Below, in pieces: positions 1 through 8,132 of a stretch of DNA of 36,395 bases (the stretch's first letter is position 1; each line of letters starts with the position of its first letter). Under the pieces are notes generated by a model. That model saw nothing but the letters and a program-made list of their open reading frames with translations, was not told the DNA's origin and did not search any database. The DNA is from Candidatus Poribacteria bacterium (GTDB taxonomy: Bacteria; Poribacteria; WGA-4E; WGA-3G), in assembly GCA_022822085.1 (NCBI GenBank), contig JAJECK010000038.1, positions 1-36,395 of the forward strand, given 5' to 3'. A program made the position numbers and the translations under genes.

Positions 1-34
1 TGATTTCACAACGATCTAATGTTATACTAATCAT
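1..34 (-). CDS. 5' end of a gene running off the left edge
   Basis: An ATG at 34-32 on the minus strand opens a frame reading MISITLDRCEI up to the window edge. A strong Shine-Dalgarno, AGGAGAGG (41-48 on the plus strand), sits 6 bases upstream, so the start is credible although only 11 codons are visible. The residues ITLDRCEI resemble the lead-in to a 4Fe-4S ferredoxin CxxCxxC motif, but the rest is off-window and I do not assign a function. The gene is divergent from pyrK. Confidence 0.45.
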   Translation of the reverse strand, partial: MISITLDRCEI

Positions 35-157
35 TGGTATCCTCTCCTATTCTAATAGATTATTTGGAAAGGATACCATTTTTCTATGTACATCGCAACA
101 AATACCTAAATTTAGATTTGTGCAAAAACTTTACACACCCAGGACACGTCTTTTCTC

Positions 158-186
158 TTGTGTTCCTACATCAGTCGTGATATAAT
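158..186 (+). promoter_or_regulatory. Candidate promoter for pyrK-bioB
   Basis: TATAAT (181-186) is a perfect -10 box, preceded at 17 bases by TTGTGT (158-163), a weak -35. It lies in the AT-rich divergent spacer about 100 bases before the proposed pyrK start. Assignment is from consensus matching only. Confidence 0.4.
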
Positions 187-284
187 GTAAAAATATAAAT
201 GGTCCGAGTTGGATATGTTAACGTAGGTATTGATCCCAAATCTTGTTTTCCTTGAACTATTCTGTCTGCTGTCCTATACCACTC

Positions 285-1082
285 ATGAACACTTATGATA
301 TAAATACCACTATCCTCTCAAATGAGGAAGTAGCTGAGGATCATTACTTGTTACGTTGTGAGTGTTATGAGATTGCGAAGCGTGCTCAACCGGGACAATT
401 CGCTCATGTCCTCATTACGAATGGGGCAGGCCTATTACTCCGCCGTCCATTTACGATTTACACAGTTGATGATAGTCATATAACTATGCTCTATCAGATT
501 ATTGGAGAGGGAACACAACGGCTTTCAGAGATGCCGATTGGTGCATCAGTCCAGGTACTTGGACCACTCGGTAATACCTTTGACATTGATTGCAACCCTA
601 ATCCTGCGATTTTAGTTGGTGGTGGAGCAGGTATTGCATCCTTGATGTTGTTGGCAGCATCGTTGCGCACTCAAGGGACAGAAACATTAGGATTGGTAGG
701 AGCACAACATCGCAAGAGATTGCTGAGTGTTGATGATTTGGAAACGATCGGTGTTACGGTGCACATCGCTACTGATGATGGGAGTATAGGTCAACACGGA
801 TTCGTTACTGATCTTCTCACAGATTTGCTCAGTAACAATGATCTGAACCGTCCAATAGTGTATGCCTGTGGGCCCCACGGAATGCTTACAGCTGTCTCGA
901 AGATTACATCAGAATTTGAAGTGCCGACACAAGTTGCGATGGAAAATCGTATGGGATGTGCTATGGGTGTATGTCTTGGATGTGTTTGTCCTGTGCGTAT
1001 TGGTGATAATAGAATAGAGTATCAACGTGTCTGCACTGAAGGACCTGTGTTTAATGCCACTGAAATCGCGTGGGAAATATAG
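285..1082 (+). CDS. pyrK: Dihydroorotate dehydrogenase electron-transfer subunit, PyrK-like
   Basis: Iron-sulfur flavoprotein of the ferredoxin-NADP reductase superfamily, which in class 1B dihydroorotate dehydrogenase passes electrons from dihydroorotate oxidation to NAD+. In the 265-residue product the FAD-binding RRPFTIY is at about 53-59, the glycine-rich nucleotide loop GGGAGIAS at 112-119, and a 2Fe-2S cysteine cluster C225-x4-C230-x2-C233...C250 near the C-terminus. That order is typical of PyrK. An upstream TTG at 243 is in frame, but ATG 285 fits the family N-terminus better; no strong ribosome-binding site is visible for either. It is followed 22 bases later by bioB. The catalytic PyrD partner is not in the window, so another oxidoreductase partner is possible. 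Confidence 0.85.
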   Translation: MNTYDINTTILSNEEVAEDHYLLRCECYEIAKRAQPGQFAHVLITNGAGLLLRRPFTIYTVDDSHITMLYQIIGEGTQRLSEMPIGASVQVLGPLGNTFDIDCNPNPAILVGGGAGIASLMLLAASLRTQGTETLGLVGAQHRKRLLSVDDLETIGVTVHIATDDGSIGQHGFVTDLLTDLLSNNDLNRPIVYACGPHGMLTAVSKITSEFEVPTQVAMENRMGCAMGVCLGCVCPVRIGDNRIEYQRVCTEGPVFNATEIAWEI

Positions 1083-1104
1083 TTCGTAAATAGAAACAGA
1101 TAAA

Positions 1105-2253
1105 ATGAAACCAGTCTTCTATCAAAAATTAACAGAGACAAGTTTGCAAGGTGAACTGCTATCGGATGCTTGTTGTGAAGAGATATTATCATCACCAGCC
1201 GTGGAATTGCTTCCATTATTAGACGCTGCTTATCAAGTTCGCAGGGAATATTTTCATAATACGGTCCAACTACACATTCTCAATAATGCACAAAACGGTA
1301 ATTGTCCAGAGGATTGTCAATACTGTGTGCAAGCAAAAACTGCCACGACAGATATTGATACCTATTCATTAAAACCGATGTCTGAGATTCTTGCTGAAGC
1401 GGAACGAGCATATCAATCCGGTGCATATCGTTACTGCATTGTGATGAGCGGAAGAGGTCCTTCCACAAAACGTGTTGCACAACTGGCACAAGTAATCCAA
1501 ACAGTTAAATCACATTTCCCCATTGAAGTGTGTCTATCTGTCGGTTTGATTGATGAACCAGCAGCACGCACATTGAAAGCTGCTGGTTTAGACAGATTGA
1601 ACCACAATCTCAACACCTCTGAATCTCACTATACAAATATCTGTAGCACCCATACTTATCGAGATAGGATGGACACATTGCATGCGGCACAATCCGCAGG
1701 ACTCGCCTGCTGTTCAGGTGTGATTGTTGGTATGGGTGAGGATAATGAAGACATAATTGGCGTAGCTAAAGAGTTACGTAGATTAGAGGTAGCCTCAATT
1801 CCGGTTAACTTTTTTCTACCTATCGCTGGATCGCAGTTATTGGAATCTTTTACGGCACAGCGGAGTGTGCCTACTACCTTAACATCGGAATCTTTTACGG
1901 CACAACCGAGTGTGCCTACTACCTTAACACCTGACTATTGTCTTCGGGTGCTATGTTTGTATCGGTTATTAAACCCAGAAGCGGAGGTGCGTGTCGCGGC
2001 TGGACGGGAACATCATTTGCGCGGTATGGAGGTTATGTCGCTTTATCCTGCGAATTCAATGTTTTTAGATGGTTACCTTAATGCAACAGGGAAGGAAGCA
2101 TCTCGGACCCTTCAGATGATAGAGGATGCTGGTTTTACCGTTGAAACAAATGGGAACATATCTGAACACATACAGCATACGCAGAACAATCAGGTAGATG
2201 TGCCGCTTAAAGATATAGAGGTGCTTCGTCCACGGATAGAAGAAAGAACATAA
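1105..2253 (+). CDS. bioB: Biotin synthase with an in-frame repeated insertion
   Basis: Radical-SAM enzyme that inserts sulfur into dethiobiotin in the last step of biotin synthesis. The 4Fe-4S cysteines are CPEDCQYC (C67, C71, C74). LNHNLNTSE and RVAAGREHH match other conserved BioB segments, the latter carrying the arginine near the 2Fe-2S site. Residues about 246-275 are unusual: two consecutive 15-residue units, ESFTAQRSVPTTLTS and ESFTAQPSVPTTLTP, lie where normal BioB has a short loop before LTPxxCLR. The flanking TIM-barrel sequence continues normally, so the protein may remain active with an enlarged loop. At 382 residues it is longer than typical BioB. It is probably cotranscribed with pyrK. 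No good Shine-Dalgarno was seen. Confidence 0.93.
   Translation: MKPVFYQKLTETSLQGELLSDACCEEILSSPAVELLPLLDAAYQVRREYFHNTVQLHILNNAQNGNCPEDCQYCVQAKTATTDIDTYSLKPMSEILAEAERAYQSGAYRYCIVMSGRGPSTKRVAQLAQVIQTVKSHFPIEVCLSVGLIDEPAARTLKAAGLDRLNHNLNTSESHYTNICSTHTYRDRMDTLHAAQSAGLACCSGVIVGMGEDNEDIIGVAKELRRLEVASIPVNFFLPIAGSQLLESFTAQRSVPTTLTSESFTAQPSVPTTLTPDYCLRVLCLYRLLNPEAEVRVAAGREHHLRGMEVMSLYPANSMFLDGYLNATGKEASRTLQMIEDAGFTVETNGNISEHIQHTQNNQVDVPLKDIEVLRPRIEERT
1842..1931 (+). repeat. Two tandem 45-bp palindromic units inside bioB
   Basis: Copies at 1842-1886 and 1887-1931 differ at only a few bases. Each contains a hairpin with stem GGCACA/TGTGCC and a 6-base loop, at 1854-1871 and 1899-1916. The period is a multiple of three, so the host frame is kept. 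This resembles the in-frame palindromic elements known from Rickettsia (RPEs), though the sequence is unrelated. Confidence 0.85.
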
Positions 2254-2282
2254 AGTAAGAAGATAATTGTATTTGGAAAAAC

Positions 2283-3254
2283 CTAATAGCAGTCGCAGTC
2301 TTCTTCGTTAAGTTCTAAAGAAAGTTGAAGAGATTGTGGTGCTGTTGCGACGACTCCGCCATTGGTTTTGATTTTTTTAGAGTCAATATCCCTCATGTCC
2401 TCTGGTATTACAAAGTGAGACTTCAGTATTTCCCAATCCTTGTCTGCAATTGTAATGATCTCACCCAGGTAGAAACTCACCCACACATCGCCAATTTTTG
2501 AGTTTGCTGATTCTTGAGATAATTTTTTTTGTGTGATCTGGACATATTGCGGGTCAATATCTATACCGATGACATTCCGTCCCAATCTCTTGGCAGCTAC
2601 AGCTGTTGTTCCGGTTCCCATAAAAGGGTCGAGGACTAAGTCCCCTTCGTCCGAGCTCATCAATATAAGTCGTTCTAATAGATGCACCGGAAGTTGGCAC
2701 GGGTGTGGATCTCTATGTTTATTATGGCGAATTCGGTGGATATCCGACCAAATATCAGAAACAAGAGGACCGAATGGATGCAAGATTTTCTTTTTCCCAC
2801 CGTAGTCTTTTAACAAGTATCCACATTTCCGACATCGCTTATGTGGATAGCGGATTTCATAGAATTTGTTTTCATGTTGATTTTTTGCATAAAAGAGAAT
2901 GCCGTAGTGTGAGGGTTGCAAGGTCTTTCCCATAGGTGTTGTTGGTGCGTCCCATGCGATCCAATGTCGAAAATCTGCGACTTTGTTAAGGAACTCCGCG
3001 TAATATGTAAGCCATTTAGGGATGTTGTGCAAGAAGATGGATCCGCTCGGTTTTGTGATTCTCACCATCTCAAGGATCCACTGTTTACACCAACTGAGAT
3101 AATCGTTTGTTTCCTTTTCATCTTTGTGAGTCCCGTATTTCTTTTTTAGGTTGAAGGGCGGATCGGCAAATGTAACGTCAATGCTTTCTGATGGAATTTG
3201 CTGCATCACCTCTATACAATCACCGTAAATGATTTTGTTTAGATATTTTTCCAT
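2283..3254 (-). CDS. DNA methyltransferase of a type II R-M system (beta-class amino methylase)
   Basis: SAM-dependent DNA amino-methyltransferase (N6-adenine or N4-cytosine). Catalytic motif IV, ADPPFNL, is near the N-terminus (DPPF 31-34) and the SAM-binding motif I, DPFMGTGTT, is at about 209-217, followed by GIDID. Motif IV before motif I with a specificity region between them is the beta-class order. A CRKC pair (141-144) lies in the putative target-recognition region. I chose the ATG at 3254, not the upstream in-frame ATG at 3275, because GAGGTG (3259-3264) sits 4 bases before it. It lies 40 bases downstream of the broken nuclease gene on the same strand. Recognition sequence cannot be read from the protein. 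It should protect the genome even though the nuclease looks inactive. Confidence 0.88.
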   Translation of the reverse strand: MEKYLNKIIYGDCIEVMQQIPSESIDVTFADPPFNLKKKYGTHKDEKETNDYLSWCKQWILEMVRITKPSGSIFLHNIPKWLTYYAEFLNKVADFRHWIAWDAPTTPMGKTLQPSHYGILFYAKNQHENKFYEIRYPHKRCRKCGYLLKDYGGKKKILHPFGPLVSDIWSDIHRIRHNKHRDPHPCQLPVHLLERLILMSSDEGDLVLDPFMGTGTTAVAAKRLGRNVIGIDIDPQYVQITQKKLSQESANSKIGDVWVSFYLGEIITIADKDWEILKSHFVIPEDMRDIDSKKIKTNGGVVATAPQSLQLSLELNEEDCDCY

Positions 3255-3294
3255 AGGACACCTCAAATAATTCATATATGGACTTAACGCAGTG

Positions 3295-4276
3295 TTATCT
3301 TAAAGCGTCAAGTAGCGAATCCTGGAAACGTTTAAGTTCTGATTCTTCAAAAGTAAAGACATCTTCAAAAGCATCTACAATCCTTCCCAAATCCTTATAG
3401 CGAACGTACCACCCAATACCATCAACAAATCCCAAAAATGAGTATTCGGATAATGCTGTAAAAGAAGGTTTCTAATTGCAATCTCTGTTTTTGCTTTATC
3501 ACCTTGTCCCGATGAGGTGGTTGTCAAATATGAAGACTCAATTATTACTTTCGGTTCTTTCTTGTTTGGAATGACAAAATCCATTGTGCGTTTTTGATTC
3601 GGGGCGTTTTCTTTCAATTTATCTAAGTCAACACTTTTTTCAAAGTCAATTCCCTCTATTTCTAAGAGATTTTGAATAACTTTCTCTGCATTTCTTTGTT
3701 CCTTTCCTGAGTAAGCACCTTTTTCTTTATAACGGATCAATGTATCTATCATTGCCTCAACCTCAAAACTGAGTTTAGAAACGCTTAACTTTTTTAACTC
3801 AAAAGCGGTAATGTATTAGAAAGTACGGGGACAGTTGAACCCTCATAAAAAAGATTCACCATACCTTGTCGAAAATAATCACACTCTTGGAGTTTTGTTT
3901 TGATTTTTGTGTTAGACCACTCTTTTATTGAGGAAGTGTCTAATTCCGTTTTGTCTATCCATTGATCTTTAAAGGTGAGTTTTGCAAGTTCTTCATCATC
4001 ATTAATTCGAATAAAAGTTATTAACCGTTTAAAAGTTTCATTTGAAAATCCCGTTAATGCTAACAAAGCTTTAAAACCGTTTTCTTTTTCAAAAACAAGG
4101 TCTTCTAACAACTCTTTGGAAAGTCCTTCGTTTTGAACGCGAATTCTCAGGACGAGTAAAGTCTCTTTTAGAGAAGTGATTTCCGCTTCACTTTTCTGAT
4201 CAAACTCACTATTCTGAAACCAAAATGTGTTTTGCGTTAAAACGGTTTTGACTTTCTCATCAATGGTCTTTGCCAT
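3295..4276 (-). pseudogene. Type II restriction endonuclease broken by two frameshifts
   Basis: Three consecutive frames together give one protein of about 327 residues. The first frame (4276 to 3794) ends at SNTLPLLS. One extra T in the T4 run at 3801-3804 would continue it as LPLFELKKLSVSKLSFEVEA into the second frame, which holds MIDTLIRYKEKGAYSG and the probable PD-(D/E)xK core MDFVIP...VIIESSY. A second missing T in the T5 run at 3434-3438 would turn FWDLLMV into FLGFVDGIGWYVRYKDLG and continue to the stop at 3295. The layout and the DFVIP/ESSYLTT/GDKAK pattern resemble DpnII-type nucleases; the exact family is uncertain. AGGA lies upstream of the ATG. Both lesions are single-base losses in homopolymers, so either real inactivation or sequencing error is possible. 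Confidence 0.8.
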
Positions 4277-4336
4277 TTTATTGTTCCTATTGTCTCAAAT
4301 TCAGCGATCTTTATAGCAAAGTGACTCTATCCAGTA

Positions 4337-5626
4337 TCACTCAATTTGTTTCAAACCACCCATATACGGCTGCAACACTGCAGGTACACGCACTGTCCCA
4401 TCCGGATTCTGATAGGTCTCAAGGAGTGCAATAACAACACGGGGCAAGGCAGTCCCTGACGCATTTAACGTGTGGATAAACTCAGGTTTTGCACCTGCTT
4501 CAGGACGGTATCGTATATTAGCACGACGTGCCTGAAATGCCTCAAAGTTGCTACAAGAAGATACCTCTAAATGCCTCTCTCGAGCTGGTGCCCATACCTC
4601 AATATCGTAGCATTTTGCGGCGGCGAAGGAGAGTTCCACAGTGCAATGTTGCACAACACGGTAGACTAACCCTAATGCTTGCAATACACTCTCCGCATTT
4701 TCTAATAGCGACTCATGTTCTGCATAAGAAGTTTCTGGCGTAGTGAATTTCACCATTTCCACCTTGTCGAATTGATGGATACGTTGTAACCCACGTGTGT
4801 CCTTTCCATACGCACCAGCTTCACGTCGGAAACATGGCGTGTAGGCAGTATAGTAGATTGGCAACTCGTCTGCGGATAAAATTTCACCTGCGAATAGGTT
4901 GGTCACAGGCACTTCAGCAGTCGGTATTAGAAATAGATCGTTATCTGGATTTTCTTCGTCTCTGTCGCACCGATACATATCGGACTCAAATTTTGGGAGT
5001 TGACCTGTGCCTGTCATAGTAGGACGATTGGCGAGAAACGGTGGTGATACCTCAGTGTATCCGTGTTCGGTTGTGTGCAGATCAAGCATGAATTGAATCA
5101 GAGCGCGTTCCAACTTTGCCCCCAAACCTTTGAATAGCACAAAGTTACTTCCTGCTACCTTTGCACCACGTTGAAAATCAACAATGTCCAATTGTTCAGC
5201 GAGCTCCCAATGTGGTTTGAGTTCAAAATCGTAACTCGGTTTTTCACCCCATGTCTTGACTTCAGTGTTATCATCTTCACTGGTGCCGTAAGGTGTGCTT
5301 TCCTCTGGCATATTTGGGATGTTCAAGAGGATTGCATCTATGTCTGCTTTTAGATCGTTTGCTTCTGCGGACCGTTCTTTTATTTCTTGTGAGAGTTTCC
5401 GCATCTCAGAGATAGTTTCTGTTGCGTCCTGCTTTTCTCGTTTCAATTGGGCAATTTGTTGGGATACTTGATTCTGGTGTGCCTGTAGCGTCTGTGTATG
5501 TGTCAAATTTTCTCGCCACTGTGTATCCAGTTCAATTAGTTTATCTAATTCGGCATCTGTCTGGCGATCTGTTAGCATCTTGCGGACAGCATCGGTATTT
5601 TCTCTGATAAATTTGAGGTCAACCAC
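4337..5626 (-). CDS. serS: Seryl-tRNA synthetase
   Basis: Class II aminoacyl-tRNA synthetase charging tRNA-Ser (and tRNA-Sec) with serine; 429 residues, the usual length. The N-terminal region (about 30-110) is the charged, heptad-rich tRNA-binding coiled-coil arm. Class II motif 2 is [15 protein letters not shown] and motif 3 is near the C-terminus, around [12 protein letters not shown]. The start is GTG (5626-5624), read with the family N-terminus [16 protein letters not shown] lies 9 bases upstream. No T-box or other leader structure was recognised in the short upstream gap. Housekeeping gene. Confidence 0.97.
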   Translation of the reverse strand: MVDLKFIRENTDAVRKMLTDRQTDAELDKLIELDTQWRENLTHTQTLQAHQNQVSQQIAQLKREKQDATETISEMRKLSQEIKERSAEANDLKADIDAILLNIPNMPEESTPYGTSEDDNTEVKTWGEKPSYDFELKPHWELAEQLDIVDFQRGAKVAGSNFVLFKGLGAKLERALIQFMLDLHTTEHGYTEVSPPFLANRPTMTGTGQLPKFESDMYRCDRDEENPDNDLFLIPTAEVPVTNLFAGEILSADELPIYYTAYTPCFRREAGAYGKDTRGLQRIHQFDKVEMVKFTTPETSYAEHESLLENAESVLQALGLVYRVVQHCTVELSFAAAKCYDIEVWAPARERHLEVSSCSNFEAFQARRANIRYRPEAGAKPEFIHTLNASGTALPRVVIALLETYQNPDGTVRVPAVLQPYMGGLKQIE

Positions 5627-5712
5627 TTCGGTTCTGCTCCTCTATGTTTAGGGTCCGGTCTGTAACGGAAAAAGTCACAGACATTTTAAAACAATTCTGA
5701 ATGTTACTCCAC

Positions 5713-6414
5713 TTAACCGTCAGAAAACCAACGATATTGGTCCCAATAGTCGTTGTTGTCAAGTTCCTGAAGATGTCGTTCTATCTCTGCTATCATATTT
5801 GCATCGGTCGTGAGAGCAATGATTTTTTTGAAATCTGCTTTGGCTTCCTGCCTCTGTCCTAAGAAGCCTTTTGTTTCACCTCGGATTTTATATGTTTTGA
5901 CATCATTAGGGTTCTGCTGGATTTTTTCGTCCAGTGCTGCGATCCTTGCTTTATAAGAATTCAGGATATTTTCCGCTACTTGTCGTTCAGAAAGTATTTC
6001 AGGGGCACCTGGATCTACCTTAAGTGCCTGATCGTAATCTGCGATGGCAGCTTCATATTGGCCCAAATTATATTTTGCGTTTCCTCGCCTATAGTATGTA
6101 TCAGAAAGGTAGGGGAAGTTAGGATCTATTCGCAGCACTTCGTCAAAGTCTGAAATCGCGGAACGGAGTCCTGCATAGCAATCAGAAATCAGAGACTCGC
6201 GTAGTGCAAGGTAGTCTTTCAGACATGCCCTATGAAAATACGCTTTAGCATAATTTGGGTTGAGGCTAATAGCCTTGTCGTAATCGGCGAATGCAGACGG
6301 ATCTTGATCTAACAAAGCCTTTGCCAATCCTCGGTTGAAATAGGCTTCAGCAGAATCCGGATTAAGTCGAATAGCCTCATCGTATTTATTGAGTACAGAT
6401 GTGTCAGTATGCAT
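5713..6414 (-). CDS. Tetratricopeptide-repeat protein
   Basis: About 233 residues consisting of at least four TPR units, with characteristic segments such as AYFNRGLAKALL, DYDKAISLNPNYAKAYFHRA, YYRRGNAKYNLGQYEAAIADYDQAL and YKIRGETKGFLGQRQEAKADF. TPRs are helix-turn-helix protein-interaction scaffolds, so no specific partner or reaction can be inferred. The frame is open further upstream to 6507, but AGAGGG sits 6 bases before the ATG at 6414, making that the best start (6420 is the near alternative). There is no signal peptide in this shorter form, so it is probably cytoplasmic. It is downstream of the tRNA pair and may be read from its own promoter. Confidence 0.8.
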   Translation of the reverse strand: MHTDTSVLNKYDEAIRLNPDSAEAYFNRGLAKALLDQDPSAFADYDKAISLNPNYAKAYFHRACLKDYLALRESLISDCYAGLRSAISDFDEVLRIDPNFPYLSDTYYRRGNAKYNLGQYEAAIADYDQALKVDPGAPEILSERQVAENILNSYKARIAALDEKIQQNPNDVKTYKIRGETKGFLGQRQEAKADFKKIIALTTDANMIAEIERHLQELDNNDYWDQYRWFSDG

Positions 6415-6534
6415 ATTCATCCCTCTAAACACAGCATCGATAACCTGAGAACTTGTAGATAGTAACTTGTCTTGTAAAAGGAAAAACCACAGCATTGTGT
6501 AGCACAACCTGTGGCTATTTCTATGTAATATGAA

Positions 6535-6609
6535 CGGGCCCGACGGGACTTGAACCCGCGACCTCCTGCGTGACAGGCAGGCGCGCTAAACCAACTGCGC
6601 CACGAGCCC
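6535..6609 (-). tRNA. tRNA-Asp (anticodon GTC)
   Basis: On the minus strand a full cloverleaf folds: acceptor GGGCTCG/CGGGCCC, anticodon stem CCTGC/GCAGG with loop CTGTCAC (anticodon GTC), and a T-arm loop TTCAAGT. CCA is not encoded. It lies 19 bases downstream of tRNA-Val on the same transcript. Confidence 0.95.
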
Positions 6610-6628
6610 GTAAGGGACTTCTAATAAG

Positions 6629-6702
6629 TAGGCGGGACAGGACTTGAACCTGTGGCCTACAGCTTGTAAGGCTGTCGCTCTAGCCACCTGAGCTACCCGC
6701 CC
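6629..6702 (-). tRNA. tRNA-Val (anticodon TAC)
   Basis: Minus-strand cloverleaf with acceptor GGGCGGG/CCCGCCT (one G-U pair), D-arm GCTCAGGTGGCTAGAGC, anticodon stem ACAGC/GCTGT with loop CTTACAA (anticodon TAC, reading GUA), and T-arm ACAGG TTCAAGT CCTGT. CCA is not encoded. First gene of a two-tRNA unit. Confidence 0.95.
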
Positions 6703-6744
6703 AAAATGAGATTGTGGCATCACTTCATCTCAAGGACAGTGTTA

Positions 6745-6773
6745 AGTATAACACATACTATGGGGTTTGTCAA
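6745..6773 (-). promoter_or_regulatory. Promoter of the tRNA-Val/tRNA-Asp unit
   Basis: Minus strand: TTGACA (6773-6768), a 17-base spacer, and TATACT (6750-6745), about 43 bases before the mature 5' end of tRNA-Val. A perfect -35, near-perfect -10 and ideal spacing fit a stable-RNA promoter. Confidence 0.85.
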
Positions 6774-6884
6774 GAAAATATGATTTTTCTGTCAGAGACG
6801 CTCAATTCTCGTGTATTTTTGTTGGGATGGTTTCCAACAGTTTCTGGTCGTACTCAGGATGTTGCTCCTACAAGGCAGCAAGTT

Positions 6885-7093
6885 TCAATACGTCTTAAAA
6901 TGGTAAGTGCCAGAAACACCTATACGAATAAGATCCTCGGTATACTCACGTCCATCGTCATCAACCGCACGCTCCCATCTGCCCCATAACACAGAAGCAT
7001 CCCAAGTAAAGTCTTGTCTTGCACGTGAACCGATTCCCCCAGTGAGTCCAATTAATTTCACAAGTTCAATACCTGTTCCTTCTGGCACATCAA
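6885..7093 (-). pseudogene. Fragment downstream of the PhyH-like gene
   Basis: A frame of about 70 codons containing SLVDVPEGTGIELVK and ending GVSGTYHFKTY. It lacks a convincing start or ribosome-binding site and abuts the stop of the preceding PhyH-like frame. If one base were added near 7110 (for example in the AA of ATTAATGC), the two would read through as one protein of about 216 residues. Alternatively it is a leftover tail of another gene; its aromatic-rich end loosely resembles the last strand of an outer-membrane barrel. I cannot decide. Confidence 0.35.
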
Positions 7094-7531
7094 CTAACGA
7101 TGTTCCTGCATTAATGATCCAGCATAAGGTTCGGCATCCTCAACACCGTAGTCCTGTCCAGATGCATGAAAATGAATGTCATCTGAAGTTTTATAATTTT
7201 TGGTCAATGCACAATCTACCAGACAAGGTGATCCACGTGTGAGTGCAATGACGACGCGCATAATGTCAATATTTAGAACAAGTCTTTGAATGGCAGTATC
7301 TCCGTATTGCACATTATTAATCCAGTGTGCAATTGTTGAATTATAATTATTTGTCTGAGAAGTTGAAGTCAGTGGTGGAGGTAATTTCTCTAACGACATG
7401 TCGTGCCAACGATTGCCCAATTCAATTATCAACTCAATATCATCGGGTGGAATAACCTTGCGTAGAATAATGAATCTGTAATGATCAAAGAACCATTTTT
7501 TTTCAGGTGTGAGTTTTTGAATTCCTGTCAA
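7094..7531 (-). CDS. Short, probably truncated PhyH-like dioxygenase
   Basis: 145 residues. The N-terminus, LTPEKKWFFDHYRFIILRKVIPPDDIELI, is typical of phytanoyl-CoA dioxygenase-type Fe(II)/2-oxoglutarate enzymes, and IHFHAS could supply the first iron-binding histidine. The second half of the jelly roll, including the distal histidine and the 2-oxoglutarate arginine, is missing, so activity is unlikely as it stands. The apparent start is a TTG overlapping the end of the upstream nucleotidyltransferase by 29 bases, implying translational coupling if expressed. Substrate unknown. Confidence 0.5.
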   Translation of the reverse strand: MTGIQKLTPEKKWFFDHYRFIILRKVIPPDDIELIIELGNRWHDMSLEKLPPPLTSTSQTNNYNSTIAHWINNVQYGDTAIQRLVLNIDIMRVVIALTRGSPCLVDCALTKNYKTSDDIHFHASGQDYGVEDAEPYAGSLMQEHR

Positions 7532-8096
7532 TCCATCTGTTGAAATCGTCTAATGTTGCAACCTTGTCAGTAAGAACTGCGCGATATACAGCCATGCTGT
7601 TATAGACATCACCTCTATAATCAGGACGCTGGTGAATTGCATGTTTTATACGAAGAATAGCGAGACGGTCTGCCCGTTTAATTTCTTTATGTAACAGATC
7701 GAAGTCCTCCATGTGTGTGCGATAATCAGATTCACCATAACCCCACAGGTCAATCTTCCACTCATGTTCCTTGTAAAGAAGCCGTGTTCCCCAATATAAC
7801 CCGTGATCAAACCCAGGAAAATTGCGAATGAAGTGATTTGAATAGGACATTTTAGTAATTTGGAATTTCATTGCCATTTTCGCACCGATTTCAAAAAACA
7901 AACCGACATCCTGTTTATCTGGTAAAACCATACTAATATCAATATCTCGCCATGTCATCGTATCTAATGTGTAACTACCAATAACACGCGTTGTGCCAAA
8001 ACTTGTGAGCAGGGTCAGCAAACCTTCCTTGTTCAGTAGATTGCTTGCTTCGTTCCTTAGCATCTGTGCCTGTTCGAGTAATTCTTTATCGGTCAT
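7503..8096 (-). CDS. Nucleotidyltransferase-fold protein
   Basis: 197 residues. TRVIGSYTLDTMTWRDIDISMVL near residues 35-58 has the GSxx...DxD arrangement of the polymerase-beta/minimal nucleotidyltransferase fold, in which two acidic residues bind metal; WKIDLWGYGE (about 114-123) may give the third carboxylate. The C-terminal half is helical. Members of this fold adenylylate antibiotics, proteins or RNA; the target here is unknown. ATG 8096 has AGGA 7 bases upstream. It lies 36 bases after an AAC(3)-type acetyltransferase gene on the same strand, which makes an aminoglycoside-type small-molecule target worth considering, but this is inference. Confidence 0.65.
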   Translation of the reverse strand: MTDKELLEQAQMLRNEASNLLNKEGLLTLLTSFGTTRVIGSYTLDTMTWRDIDISMVLPDKQDVGLFFEIGAKMAMKFQITKMSYSNHFIRNFPGFDHGLYWGTRLLYKEHEWKIDLWGYGESDYRTHMEDFDLLHKEIKRADRLAILRIKHAIHQRPDYRGDVYNSMAVYRAVLTDKVATLDDFNRWIDRNSKTHT

Positions 8097-8132
8097 GACT
8101 AATCCTATAGCAACCAGTATTGCAATAATAGC

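Noticed and set aside
5627-5712. T-box or other riboswitch upstream of serS
   Set aside because: The gap to the TPR gene is short and I find no T-box sequence or specifier-loop pattern.
6529-6702. Suppressor tRNA to read the STT3 stop
   Set aside because: The two tRNAs have ordinary Asp and Val anticodons; neither could decode UAA.
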